A stretch of 64,000 nucleotides of DNA from Oscillospiraceae bacterium (GTDB lineage Bacteria; Bacillota; Clostridia; UBA1381). The notes under the pieces are model-generated. The model was given only the letters and a program-made list of their open reading frames with translations. It had not been told where the DNA came from and ran no database searches. The stretch lies in NCBI GenBank assembly GCA_022509025.1, contig JAFLUB010000008.1:1-64000 (forward strand), given 5' to 3'. Shown here piece by piece: positions 9,853 through 19,010 of the stretch (position 1 is the stretch's first letter; each line of letters begins with the position of its first letter). The translations under genes were made by a program, and so were the position numbers.

Positions 9853-10062
9853 TTATACATACATCAGCTTACCGCGCGGTGCGGGGATTTCTTCGCCGTC
9901 TTCACGCGCAATCTCTATCCATTCATCAATAATACGTTCTGCGTTCTCAATGGCCTCTTTGCGTGTTTTTCCATCAGCCATACATCCCGGAAGCTCAGGG
10001 ACTTCAGCTATAAATGCCTCGTCATCCTTACTCTAATATAAAATTATTTCGTAATTATACAT
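9853..10062 (-). pseudogene. hicB: HicB antitoxin gene broken by an amber codon
   Basis: Minus-strand reading from the ATG at 10062 (GGAGG eight bases upstream) gives MYNYEIILY, then TAG at 10035-10033, then in the same frame SKDDEAFIAEVPELPGCMAD and GEEIPAPRGKLMYV to TAA. This is a complete HicB with one nonsense codon at residue 10. Family members usually have Trp there (YW-S), so a single TGG to TAG change explains it. HicB normally neutralises HicA and represses the locus. Either the gene is dead or translation restarts downstream. Confidence 0.8.
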
Positions 10063-10314
10063 TTTCATTTCCTCCTAAACCATATTTCACTATAATATTC
10101 CTGACTTGCTTTACCTGATACGGTTTTGCCTGTGTTCCGTTTGATTGAATATTGATTTTTTCAACTACGTCAATTTTTGTATATATAAAATGGTCACCGC
10201 GTATTCTTTCTCGAAAGACTAAATGCTTTAATAAGTGTTGCAAATCCCTGAATGAGATATTTTTATCATTTTTCCACATAATACAGAATATATTAATTTT
10301 TCAATTTGACTCAT
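10055..10314 (-). pseudogene. hicA: HicA toxin gene with an N-terminal frameshift
   Basis: The frame ending at 10055 encodes an almost complete HicA mRNA interferase (NISFRDLQHLLKHLVFRER, catalytic IRGDHFIY, then INIQSNGTQAKPYQVKQVRN). Its first ATG (10279) has no ribosome site. The missing start lies in another frame at 10314 (MSQIEKLIYSVLCGK, with GAAAGG upstream). The two frames join if the A5 run at 10269-10273 (T5 on the plus strand) originally had one more base. A one-base deletion has therefore probably separated start from body, although low-level expression from an internal start is possible. It overlaps hicB by a few bases. Confidence 0.75.
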
Positions 10315-10472
10315 AACATTAAAAACCTTTCTTTTGTAATTATTATACCACAAAAATATAGTAAAATTAAACCATAATTTATCTAAATGTTTCACGGTTT
10401 GATTAAGGAATAACCCGAAAGGTCATTTTTTACATGAAAATCCATATATATAAACTAAAAGGGGATTTTTAT

Positions 10473-11426
10473 GTGAAAAAGGTTATATCGGTGTTTGTTG
10501 CAATAATATTTATCACTCTGCTTTTGCCGCTGGCGATTGTGTATTTGTTCGGCATGGACGGAAATGAGGAAAAAGAGAGTATAGATAGTGTCAGGGTGTT
10601 CGTTTCTGATGAAGGACGGACAGAGGAAATGGATGTAAACGAGTATTTAAAACGTGTTGTCTCGGCGGAAATGCCCGCCGACTTTGAAGAAGAGGCGCTT
10701 AAAGCTCAGTCAGTCGCGGCAAGAACATATCTCTATTCACATATTGAAGCATTTCAGAACGGTAATTTCCCGGATAATCATCCGGACGCGCCCATATGTA
10801 CCGACTCAACTCACTGTCAGGCATATATAACAGAGGAAAAGCGCCGCGAAAGCTGGGGAGAGAAGGCGGATGAAAACTGGAAAAAAATAAGCGCCGCTGT
10901 GATGGATACTGACGGCGAAATTATGACGTATAACGGAGAAATAATTTCCGCTCTTTTTCATTCGTCATCTGCCGGCGCGACTGAGGCTGCCGTAGATGTC
11001 TGGGGCAGTGATGTTCCGTATCTGCAAAGTGTCGCAAGTATCGGCGATGATAAGGCGCCGTCATTTTTAAGCTCAGTATCAATAAGCGAAGATGAATTTA
11101 AACATACTATTGACGAACATGTATCGGGAACAAACTGGACAGGAGAATTGTTCTCAAATATCAACCGTTCCGAAGCCGGCGGGATTATTACTCTTGACGT
11201 TGGCGGCGTGAATATAAAAGGCACTGAACTCAGAAGTATGTTTTCACTGCGCAGCACAACTATTGAGCTTACACGGGAAAACGGCGATGTTATAATGAAT
11301 GTCAGAGGCTATGGTCATGGCGTCGGTATGAGCCAATACGGCGCAAATTATCTTGCCTCCCAGGGGGAGAAGTATGACGCGATACTAAAAACATACTACA
11401 CAGGAGTGGAAATTGAACATAGGTGA
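10473..11426 (+). CDS. spoIID: Stage II sporulation protein D (SpoIID/LytB family)
   Basis: A 317-residue membrane-anchored lytic transglycosylase that degrades peptidoglycan during engulfment by the mother cell. One N-terminal transmembrane segment (VISVFVAIIFITLLLPLAIV) precedes the SpoIID domain, with the catalytic-Glu block VSAEMPADFEEEALKAQSVA, the THCQAY segment, FHSSSAGATE and the C-terminal GYGHGVGMSQYGA. I prefer the GTG at 10473, which has AGGGGA eight bases upstream. The in-frame ATG at 10434 would add 13 residues and has a poorly spaced site. A terminator follows, so it is monocistronic. Confidence 0.93.
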   Translation: MKKVISVFVAIIFITLLLPLAIVYLFGMDGNEEKESIDSVRVFVSDEGRTEEMDVNEYLKRVVSAEMPADFEEEALKAQSVAARTYLYSHIEAFQNGNFPDNHPDAPICTDSTHCQAYITEEKRRESWGEKADENWKKISAAVMDTDGEIMTYNGEIISALFHSSSAGATEAAVDVWGSDVPYLQSVASIGDDKAPSFLSSVSISEDEFKHTIDEHVSGTNWTGELFSNINRSEAGGIITLDVGGVNIKGTELRSMFSLRSTTIELTRENGDVIMNVRGYGHGVGMSQYGANYLASQGEKYDAILKTYYTGVEIEHR

Positions 11427-11442
11427 TTTTGCCTGTTATTGT

Positions 11443-11485
11443 CCCGTGCATTACGGACTTTTGTCCAGTGAACACGGGCTTTTTT
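11443..11485 (+). terminator. Terminator after spoIID
   Basis: CCCGTG (11443) pairs with CACGGG (11473-11478), with an inner GGAC/GTCC stem, followed by a T run. Confidence 0.75.
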
Positions 11486-11534
11486 ATAACATTTGCCCTT
11501 AAACGGTTTGCGCTGAATGATACGCAACAGCCCA

Positions 11535-11563
11535 TTGACATATTATAAAAAAAGAGATATAAT
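11535..11563 (+). promoter_or_regulatory. Consensus promoter of the first DHHW/SGNH gene
   Basis: TTGACA and TATAAT are spaced by 17 bases. The surroundings resemble the promoter in front of the MBOAT gene at 14056-14084, in keeping with a segmental duplication. Confidence 0.8.
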
Positions 11564-11570
11564 ATTATTT

Positions 11571-11624
11571 TGTACGGTACCCGGTTGATGAACCCTTTAC
11601 CGCGTTCTTGTATTTTGTTTCTAA
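11571..11624 (+). pseudogene. Remnant of the 3' end of a second MBOAT gene
   Basis: These 54 bases align with the last 57 bases of the intact MBOAT gene (15450-15506), sharing blocks such as GGTTGATGAA, CGTTC-TGTATTT and TTTCTAATGAGGG against TTTTTAATGAGGG. A small deletion breaks the frame. In both places the MBOAT tail is followed by a purine-rich ribosome site and a 728-codon DHHW/SGNH gene. The remnant shows that this locus once had a second complete MBOAT gene that was deleted. Confidence 0.75.
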
Positions 11625-11637
11625 TGAGGGGGCAGCA

Positions 11638-13824
11638 ATGAATAAAAGAATTGTTGATACGGTTTTGAGCATTATAGTAATAGTTGTGCTGGCGGTGTTC
11701 TCAGCAAAAAATGCATTTCATGAGCCGCGTGAGATGTCAGAGATGGAGAATCGTGAGCTTGCCATGTTTCCCGAAATGTCTTCCGAGACGCTTTTAGACG
11801 GTTCCTTTATGAAAGAATTTGAAACCTATGCCGCAGATCAGTTTCTGGGCAGGGATAGCTTTGTGTCGTTGAAGGCTGACGCTGAAAAAATGATAGGTAA
11901 AAAAGGTTGTAACGGTGTTCATTTCGGAAAGGATCAGTATTTAATATCACGTCCGTCAGTGGTGGATATGGATAATCTGGACAAGAATATAGATTCAATT
12001 ATAAATCTTAACAATCTCGGACTGTATAATATAACAATGGCAATCATTCCTACGGCATTTGAAGCGCTTAATGATAAGCTTCCCGATTACGCGTACGATA
12101 CCAGAATAACGGAAATTCAGGATGAAATCAAAGAAAGGACAAAGGATACAGAAATTAAGGTTTGTGACACAACCAAAATGCTGAGGACGCATCAGGATGA
12201 ATACATATATTACAGAACCGACCATCACCAGACAGCGCTCGGCAGCTTCTATGTCTATAATGCGCTTGGTGAGTACCTGGGTTTTGAGCCATATACTCTC
12301 GATAATTATGAGCGTGAAATGATGACAGACAGCTTTCTGGGAACATCATGGTCAAAGGCAAGCCTTACATTCCAGGAGAAGGATATCATAGAACGCTTTA
12401 ATCTTAAAAATGCCGAATGGCTTCATAAGACAATGGAGTTTCCAACTGAAGACAAAAGCATGGATAATATATACGTAATGGAAAATCTGGAGAAAAAGGA
12501 CAAGTATTCCGTGTATCTTGACGGAAATCATGGTTTAACGGTTATAAAGTCAAACAGCGGAACGGGTAAAAAGGTGGCTGTATTTAAGGATTCATACGCC
12601 CACAGTATTGCACCGTTTCTCTCGGACAGCTTTGACGAGGTACATCTTATAGACCTGAGATACTATTCCGATGATATGATAGCGTATATGGAGGAAAACA
12701 AAATAACCGATGTTCTTATACTATACAACTCAGAAGGTTTTGCGTCTGATACAAATGTAGTAAAGCTCGGTGAGATTTCAGAGACAAGCGACTATTTTGA
12801 CCCGCCGCCGTTCGGGTTCCTTCCTGAAACGGACAGGGTTGAAGATGATTATTTTGCGGATGCCGCATTTTTTGGTGATTCTCTGACGGATGGATTCAGC
12901 TATTACGCTGAAATACCGGCACAATTCTTCTGTAAAACCTCGATGAGTACGCACAGCGTTTTCACTGAAGGAATTGACGGTGTGCCGCTGATTGATGCAT
13001 TGCTCTCGCATGATGAAATAACAAAGTATTATATAATGTTCGGTATAAATGAAACAAGATATAAAACACCGGAATTGTTTGTTGAGGACTATAAAAAGAT
13101 TATAGATGCAATACGCGCAAAAAATCCGGAAAGTCTTATATATATTCAATCAATACTTCCGATAGAACCGAAAGCGGAAGAAACGGACGTGCCTAAGGTA
13201 AAGATAGATGCTTGCAATGATGCGCTCGTAAAACTTGCGGAGGAAACGGACTGTTATTATCTTAATGTCAATGGTTATATTGCTGAGGAGGACGGCTACC
13301 TGAGAGACGGCGCAGCGCCTGACGGAGTGCATTTTGGAGCGTTAGAAAATAAGAAATGGGAAGAATATCTGCATAATCATGCCGTGGTTGAAAAGCGCAG
13401 GGGAAAAACGGTAGAGGCTGTTTCAATATATACCGGCGGCGGAAATATAAATCTTAACAGCTTTGCCGAGGAGATGCTCGCAGGTGTTCCATTCAGAGAA
13501 ACACTTACTCCCGTAAAGGAAAATGTTGTCGCAAGAGTCCTGAATCTTGCGGAGGGAGATGCGGTGAACGGTATCTATTACACAAGCGGAGGGGCAACCT
13601 CAGAGGAATTTGCCGCGTTTGAAGCGGAAACTCCGGAAAAGGCACAGGAATTAGGCGAAAAACTCAGACAGCACATTGAAAAGCGCAAGAGTGATTTTGA
13701 AAACTACAGACCGGAAGAAATGCCTAATCTTAACGACCCTGTGGTTGTTGTTGACGGCTGTCTTGCGGCAATGTGTATATCAGACGACAACGGAGCCGCT
13801 GAGACGGTAATAAGTCATTATTAA
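11638..13824 (+). CDS. Membrane-anchored DHHW/AlgX-like and SGNH hydrolase protein, copy 1
   Basis: A 728-residue protein whose ATG has GAGGGGG just upstream. After one N-terminal transmembrane helix (IVDTVLSIIVIVVLAVFSA), residues about 30-390 form a DHHW-type domain related to AlgJ/AlgX acetyltransferases (YYRTDHHQTALGSFYVYNAL near 195). A GDSL-type SGNH domain follows (GDSLTDGF near 412, FGINE, DGVHF), and residues about 615-728 resemble DUF4358 (YTSGGATSEEFAAFEAE, PVVVVDGCLAAMC). Such proteins work with MBOAT partners in O-acetylation of extracellular polysaccharide. It is about 85 percent identical by eye to the protein encoded at 15521-17707. Confidence 0.82.
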   Translation: MNKRIVDTVLSIIVIVVLAVFSAKNAFHEPREMSEMENRELAMFPEMSSETLLDGSFMKEFETYAADQFLGRDSFVSLKADAEKMIGKKGCNGVHFGKDQYLISRPSVVDMDNLDKNIDSIINLNNLGLYNITMAIIPTAFEALNDKLPDYAYDTRITEIQDEIKERTKDTEIKVCDTTKMLRTHQDEYIYYRTDHHQTALGSFYVYNALGEYLGFEPYTLDNYEREMMTDSFLGTSWSKASLTFQEKDIIERFNLKNAEWLHKTMEFPTEDKSMDNIYVMENLEKKDKYSVYLDGNHGLTVIKSNSGTGKKVAVFKDSYAHSIAPFLSDSFDEVHLIDLRYYSDDMIAYMEENKITDVLILYNSEGFASDTNVVKLGEISETSDYFDPPPFGFLPETDRVEDDYFADAAFFGDSLTDGFSYYAEIPAQFFCKTSMSTHSVFTEGIDGVPLIDALLSHDEITKYYIMFGINETRYKTPELFVEDYKKIIDAIRAKNPESLIYIQSILPIEPKAEETDVPKVKIDACNDALVKLAEETDCYYLNVNGYIAEEDGYLRDGAAPDGVHFGALENKKWEEYLHNHAVVEKRRGKTVEAVSIYTGGGNINLNSFAEEMLAGVPFRETLTPVKENVVARVLNLAEGDAVNGIYYTSGGATSEEFAAFEAETPEKAQELGEKLRQHIEKRKSDFENYRPEEMPNLNDPVVVVDGCLAAMCISDDNGAAETVISHY

Positions 13825-13827
13825 TGG

Positions 13828-13975
13828 CAGGGCTGTTGCCTTTAGCGCAGACCGTTTAAAGGCAGAATATTATGAAAAAAACCTTTAAACTACGAACAAA
13901 ACTCACCACTCGGAGTACCCACGTACGCCGTCGGGTGAGTTTTGATCGTTCTGCATCTAAATTCAATCAGCCCTG
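13828..13975. repeat. Dispersed palindromic repeat, family A, copy 1
   Basis: A 148-base element with three nested inverted repeats: the ends CAGGGCTG/CAGCCCTG, GTTTAAAGG/CCTTTAAAC, and AAAACTCACC/GGGTGAGTTTT around CGGAGTACCCACGTACGCC. It starts three bases after the stop of the upstream gene. Related copies are at 17712, 31691 and 45430. The last stem followed by TTTTG could terminate transcription. Confidence 0.85.
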
Positions 13976-14055
13976 CGTGGTTGCTTATTAAAGAATCGAG
14001 TTTAGAAATGAACTTGATTCTTTTTTATTTTACGATTATAGGCAAGGTTTTTATA

Positions 14056-14084
14056 TTGACATTTGGTAAGAAATGAGATAAAAT
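14056..14084 (+). promoter_or_regulatory. Promoter of the MBOAT-SGNH operon
   Basis: TTGACA and TAAAAT are spaced by 17 bases, 39 bases upstream of the ATG at 14124. Confidence 0.72.
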
Positions 14085-14123
14085 AATATGTCGTAATATG
14101 TCAAAAAGGGGATGGGGTAAAGT

Positions 14124-15506
14124 ATGGTATTTTCAAGTATCGTTTTTTTGTTTTATTTTATGGTACCGGTACTGGTTATATATCGTTTGATGCCGTCTAA
14201 AGGCAAAAATTTATTCTTATTTATAGCAAGTCTTGTTTTCTACGCATGGGGAGAACCCAAATACGTGCTATTGATGCTTTTTTCGGCGGTGTTCAATTAT
14301 GAGAGCGGTCTATTTATAGATAAAACCGAAAAAAAGAAGCTTGCGATTATTATTAACGTTATAGTAAACATAGGCATACTTATATATTTTAAATATACAA
14401 ATTTTGTGCTGTCATGGGTCGGAGCGTTCTTCCCGGAAGGCGCGCCTATGCTTGATATAGTGCTTCCGGTCGGAATATCATTTTATACATTCCAGGCTCT
14501 TTCATATACGGTTGACGTATACAGAGGCAAAACAGAAGTGCAAAAAAGCTTCCTGGCTTTCGGATTATACCTTTCCTTATTCCCTCAGCTTATTGCCGGT
14601 CCGATTGTAAGATATAATGACGTTGCAAAGCAGCTTAAAGAGAGAAACCATTCCGGAACTATGTTCATGGATGGTATGACGCGTTTTTGCGTCGGTCTTT
14701 GCAAGAAGGTTATAATAGCGAATAATGTGGGAAATCTATGGAATAACATTTCAGCGTATGATTTCACGGGAATATCATCAGGGCTTGCATGGATGGGAAT
14801 TATCGCGTATACGCTTCAGATATATTTTGACTTTTCAGGATACAGCGATATGGCAATCGGACTGGGAAAGATGTTCGGGTTTGACTTCCTCGAAAACTTT
14901 GATTATCCGTATATCTCCAAGAGCATAACCGAGTTCTGGCGCAGATGGCATATGAGCCTCAGTTCATGGTTCAGGGAATATGTATACATACCAATGGGCG
15001 GTAACCGTGTCGGCAAGTTTAGAATGTATATCAATATTCTGACTGTATGGATGCTTACAGGACTATGGCACGGAGCAAGCTGGAACTTCGTTCTGTGGGG
15101 ACTGTACTATGCCCTGATACTTGTGATAGAGAAAGCCTTTCTCAAGAAGGTGCTCGATAAGATAGGTCCAATTGCGCATGTATACACAATGGTGCTTGTG
15201 ATTGTGGGATGGGCTTTGTTCTCATTAGAGGGACTTCCGGATGTTATAAGCTATGTCAGAGCGATGTTTAACTTCCATTACTTAGGTTTGGATGAGGGTA
15301 ATTTCCTTTATAACCTTACTTCTTATGCAGGAGTGCTTATTATAGCGATACTGGCGGCAACGGGAATACCTAAAAAGCTTTATGATAAATTTATGCCGGA
15401 AAAGCTTTATTTTGTAAAGTACGTTTTGGCGGCTGCAGGGTTTATTCTTTGTACGGCATACCTGGTTGATGAAACCTTTAACCCGTTCCTGTATTTCCGT
15501 TTTTAA
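14124..15506 (+). CDS. MBOAT family O-acyltransferase (AlgI/DltB/PatA-like)
   Basis: A 460-residue polytopic membrane protein that would move acetyl groups across the membrane for O-acetylation of a cell-surface polymer. Family hallmarks are FYAWGEPKYVLLMLFSAVFN, LPVGISFYTFQALSYTVDVY, FPQLIAGPIVRY, YFDFSGYSDMAIGLGKMFG, TEFWRRWHMSLSSWFREYVY and the catalytic-His segment LTGLWHGASWNFVLWG. About ten hydrophobic segments are visible. The stop lies 14 bases before the next start, so it is coupled to the DHHW/SGNH gene at 15521, its likely acceptor-side partner. The substrate (exopolysaccharide or wall polymer) is unknown. Confidence 0.93.
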   Translation: MVFSSIVFLFYFMVPVLVIYRLMPSKGKNLFLFIASLVFYAWGEPKYVLLMLFSAVFNYESGLFIDKTEKKKLAIIINVIVNIGILIYFKYTNFVLSWVGAFFPEGAPMLDIVLPVGISFYTFQALSYTVDVYRGKTEVQKSFLAFGLYLSLFPQLIAGPIVRYNDVAKQLKERNHSGTMFMDGMTRFCVGLCKKVIIANNVGNLWNNISAYDFTGISSGLAWMGIIAYTLQIYFDFSGYSDMAIGLGKMFGFDFLENFDYPYISKSITEFWRRWHMSLSSWFREYVYIPMGGNRVGKFRMYINILTVWMLTGLWHGASWNFVLWGLYYALILVIEKAFLKKVLDKIGPIAHVYTMVLVIVGWALFSLEGLPDVISYVRAMFNFHYLGLDEGNFLYNLTSYAGVLIIAILAATGIPKKLYDKFMPEKLYFVKYVLAAAGFILCTAYLVDETFNPFLYFRF

Positions 15507-15520
15507 TGAGGGAGGAAGCA

Positions 15521-17707
15521 ATGAGTAGAAAAGTTGTTGATACGACTTTAAGTATTATAGTAATAGTCACGCTTGCTGTCTTTTCGGCGCGAAATGCATT
15601 TCATGAACCGAGAGAGATGTCTGAAATGGAGAACCGTGAGCTTGCTATGTTCCCCGAAGCGTCATTAGACACAGTTTTAGACGGCTCTTTCATGAAAGAG
15701 TTTGAAACATATGCCGCAGACCAGTTTTGGGGCAGGGATAGCTTTGTATCTCTGAAAGCTGACACTGAAAGGATAATAGGCAAAAAGGGCTGTAACAGTG
15801 TACATTTCGGAAAGAATCAGTATTTAATATCACGTCCGTCAGCGGTGGATATGGATAATCTGGACAAGAATATAGAGTCGGTTATAAATCTTAATGATAC
15901 AGGATTGTATAATATCACAATGGCAATTGTTCCTACGGCATTTGAAGCGCTTAATGATATGCTTCCTGATTACGCGTACGATAACAGAATTACGAAAATT
16001 CAGGATGAAATCAAGGAAAAGACAAAGGATACCGGAATTAAAGTTTGTGATACAACCCAAATGCTTAGAACTCATCAGGATGAATATATATATTACAGAA
16101 CAGACCATCATCAGACAGCGCTCGGCAGCTTCTATGTCTACAATGCGCTTGGTGAGTATCTGGATTTTGAACCGTATCCTCTTGGTGATTATGAGCATGA
16201 GCCGATGACAGACAGCTTTCTTGGAACGTCATGGTCAAAGGCAAGCCTTACATTCCAGCAGAAGGATATAATAGAACGGTTTAGTCTTAAAAATGCTGAA
16301 TGGCTTCATAAGACAATGGAGTTTCCTACCGAAGAAAGAAGCCTGGATAGCTTATACGTAATGGAAAACCTTGAGAAAAAGGACAAGTATTCTGTGTATC
16401 TTGACGGGAACCATGGCTTGACGGTTATAAAGTCAAACAGCGGCACGGGTAAAAAGCTGGCTGTGTTTAAGGATTCATACGCTCACAGCATTGCGCCGTT
16501 TCTCTCGGACAGCTTTGATGAGGTACACCTTATAGACCTGAGATACTATTCCGATGATATGATAAAGTACATGGCGGAAAACAAGATAACGGATGTTCTT
16601 ATACTATATAACTCGGAAGGCTTTGCGTCCGATACGAATGTAGTAAAGCTTGGCGAGTTTGCCCAGACGAGTGATTATTTTGACCCGCCGCCGTTTGGTT
16701 TCCTTCCTGAAACCGACAGAGTTGAAGATGATTATTTTGCGGACGCGGCGTTCGTTGGGGATTCTTTGACAGCCGGATACAGCTACAGCGCAAATATACC
16801 GGCGCAGTTCTTCTGTAAAGCGTCTATGAACTCGGAAACTGTTTTTACTGAAGGATTTAACGGTATACCGTTAATGGAATCACTGCTTTCGCATGATGAA
16901 ATAACAAAATATTATATAATGTTCGGCATAAATGAAATAGGCTATAAACCGCCGGATATGTTTAAGGAGCATTATAGAAAGATTATAGAAGCGATACGCG
17001 CCAAAAAACCGGAAAGTCTTATATATATTGAGTCTATACTTCCTGTAGAAAAGAAGGTAGAAGTAACTTCAATAAATAAGGCAAAGATAGACGCTTGCAA
17101 TGCGGCGCTTGAAAGCCTTGCTGTCGAAACGGGCTGTTACTATCTCAATGTCAATGGCTGCCTTGCTGAGGAGGACGGATACCTGAGAGACGGAGCTGCC
17201 TCAGACGGAATTCATGTGGGAGCATTTGACCATGCGAAATGGGAAGAATATCTGCATAATCATGCTGTGGTTGATAAGCGCAAGGGTAAAGCGGTAAAGG
17301 CTGTTAAGATATACACCGGCGGCGGAAATATAAATCTCGATAGCTTTGCCGAGGAAATGCTCGCAGGCGTTCCGTTCAGGGAAACGCTTAGCCCCGTAAA
17401 GGAAAATGTCGTCGCAAGAGTCATGAATCTTGCAGAGGGAGATGCTTTGAACGGTGTTATGTACATAAGCGGAGGCGCAACCTCAGAGGAATTTGCCGCG
17501 TTTGAAGCGGCAACTCCGGAAAAGGCGCAGGAATTAGGTGAAAAGCTCAGACAGCGTATAGAAAGCCGAAAGGGCGATTTTGAAAACTATAAGCCTGAGG
17601 AAATGCCTAACCTTAACAATCCTGTTGTTATTGTTGACGGATGTCTTGCCGCGATGTGCATATCAGACGACAACAGCGCGGCTCAGACGGTAATAAGCCA
17701 TTATTAA
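15521..17707 (+). CDS. Membrane-anchored DHHW/AlgX-like and SGNH hydrolase protein, copy 2
   Basis: Also exactly 728 residues with the same architecture as copy 1: a transmembrane helix (TLSIIVIVTLAVFSA), a DHHW domain (TDHHQTALGSF), an SGNH domain (GDSLTAGYSY, FGINEIG, DGIHVG) and a DUF4358-like tail. GGGAGG lies in front of the ATG at 15521; the ATG at 15506 overlaps the MBOAT stop and is less likely. It is co-transcribed with the MBOAT gene. The two copies differ most in the SGNH part (after about residue 410), which suggests different substrates after duplication. Copy 2 keeps the operon partner and is probably the ancestral position. Confidence 0.85.
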   Translation: MSRKVVDTTLSIIVIVTLAVFSARNAFHEPREMSEMENRELAMFPEASLDTVLDGSFMKEFETYAADQFWGRDSFVSLKADTERIIGKKGCNSVHFGKNQYLISRPSAVDMDNLDKNIESVINLNDTGLYNITMAIVPTAFEALNDMLPDYAYDNRITKIQDEIKEKTKDTGIKVCDTTQMLRTHQDEYIYYRTDHHQTALGSFYVYNALGEYLDFEPYPLGDYEHEPMTDSFLGTSWSKASLTFQQKDIIERFSLKNAEWLHKTMEFPTEERSLDSLYVMENLEKKDKYSVYLDGNHGLTVIKSNSGTGKKLAVFKDSYAHSIAPFLSDSFDEVHLIDLRYYSDDMIKYMAENKITDVLILYNSEGFASDTNVVKLGEFAQTSDYFDPPPFGFLPETDRVEDDYFADAAFVGDSLTAGYSYSANIPAQFFCKASMNSETVFTEGFNGIPLMESLLSHDEITKYYIMFGINEIGYKPPDMFKEHYRKIIEAIRAKKPESLIYIESILPVEKKVEVTSINKAKIDACNAALESLAVETGCYYLNVNGCLAEEDGYLRDGAASDGIHVGAFDHAKWEEYLHNHAVVDKRKGKAVKAVKIYTGGGNINLDSFAEEMLAGVPFRETLSPVKENVVARVMNLAEGDALNGVMYISGGATSEEFAAFEAATPEKAQELGEKLRQRIESRKGDFENYKPEEMPNLNNPVVIVDGCLAAMCISDDNSAAQTVISHY

Positions 17708-17711
17708 AGCG

Positions 17712-17858
17712 CAGGTCTGTTGCCTTTAGCGCAGACCGTTTAAAGGCAGAATAATATGAAAAAAACTTTAAACTACGAACAAAACTCACCACTCGGAGTA
17801 CCCATGTACGCCGTCGGGTGAGTTTTGTCCGTTCTGCATCTGAATTCAATCAGCCCTG
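17712..17858. repeat. Dispersed palindromic repeat, family A, copy 2
   Basis: Nearly identical to the copy at 13828-13975 and starting four bases after the stop of the second DHHW/SGNH gene, so it was probably duplicated with the gene. It lies between converging genes and its last stem could act as a terminator in either direction. Confidence 0.85.
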
Positions 17859-17891
17859 CGTGGTTGCTTCTTAGTGACACAACAGTTCCAT

Positions 17892-18995
17892 TTATATTTT
17901 TGTGATATCCCTGTCAAGGTCGGCGGGAGCGGCGCCTTTTGGAAGATTGACAAGGCCTATGGTTTTGATGTGTTCAAGCTCCTTAGCATTCATCGGCTTC
18001 GCATTTTCGTCTTTTTCGGGCATTTCCACAGAAATCATTTCTTTTTTGATTAAACTGCTTATCGGTTCAATGTTATTTTTTATCATCTCGTCGGCGGCGA
18101 ACTTCGCAATAATATTACCGCCTATATCATTTGTGTGCGTGTAATCGCGGTCATCACCGTCACAGCGGAAGTAATCCCACGCTCTGACCGCGCCCGCAGC
18201 TTCAAAAAACTCTGTAGTCCGCGTCCAGAGGTCGATAAACGGTACATTCATTTCCTCGCATACTGTTTTCACCGCGCTTCTGTAATCCCCGAGAAGATTA
18301 AGTAATGTTCCGTCCTCTGTGAATATAATTCTGTTTATCGGTGAAACAAGTATCGGAGTCGCGCCCTTTTCGCGCGCGAAATTAACGTAATATCTGAGAT
18401 TTTCTGTATATCCGCCGAACGCGTCAAGATAATCAATCTTCTGGTCGTTATGACCGAACTCGACAATCAGGAAGTCCCCTTCCTTTATTTTATCCGAGAA
18501 TGCCGTAAAATTAATTTTCTTAAAATCGTCCGTTGTCGCGCCGGACTGCGCCTGATTTTCAACGGCAATACCGGTATTCAGAATCTCAGGCAGCATCTGT
18601 CCCCAGCCGCAGTAGGTCGATGTCGGATTATACGGATATTCGGAGGGCTGGTCTGTGACGGTTGAATCTCCTGCAATATATATAACCGGTACGCTCACAG
18701 GCGACACGGCTGAAACGGCTGTAAAATCACCGTCGCATAGTATGTCAAGCTCCACACCCCGAACATTTGTGTAATCCGCTTCGCGCCTGTGATAATCACA
18801 GACGCTCACGTTAAATGTAAAATCTCTTTTTTCGCCGTTTTTCATTTCCGCGTCCTTGACCATAAACCTGCGCGATTGAGAATATATCCTGAGTGTGATA
18901 TCCTCATGCGCCGTGACAGTGACAGTCACCTCGTATGTACCGTTCGGGACTGGAGTTGATATGTGCAGCGGTTCCTTTTCGTATTTCATAATCAT
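17892..18995 (-). CDS. Rhamnogalacturonan acetylesterase-like SGNH hydrolase (CE12 type)
   Basis: A 367-residue protein without a signal peptide. Residues 1-100 form a beta-rich domain (NGTYEVTVTVTAHEDITLRI), and residues about 105-310 a CE12-type SGNH fold with IAGDSTVTDQP (nucleophile Ser), NQAQSGATTDDF, VEFGHNDQK and RDYTHTN carrying the catalytic Asp/His. It would remove acetyl groups from rhamnogalacturonan oligosaccharides, probably inside the cell after uptake. AAAGGA precedes the ATG by seven bases. The gene starts 15 bases after fbp on the same strand, so they are probably co-transcribed. Confidence 0.88.
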   Translation of the reverse strand: MIMKYEKEPLHISTPVPNGTYEVTVTVTAHEDITLRIYSQSRRFMVKDAEMKNGEKRDFTFNVSVCDYHRREADYTNVRGVELDILCDGDFTAVSAVSPVSVPVIYIAGDSTVTDQPSEYPYNPTSTYCGWGQMLPEILNTGIAVENQAQSGATTDDFKKINFTAFSDKIKEGDFLIVEFGHNDQKIDYLDAFGGYTENLRYYVNFAREKGATPILVSPINRIIFTEDGTLLNLLGDYRSAVKTVCEEMNVPFIDLWTRTTEFFEAAGAVRAWDYFRCDGDDRDYTHTNDIGGNIIAKFAADEMIKNNIEPISSLIKKEMISVEMPEKDENAKPMNAKELEHIKTIGLVNLPKGAAPADLDRDITKI

Positions 18996-19010
18996 GTAAT
19001 ATTCCTTTCT

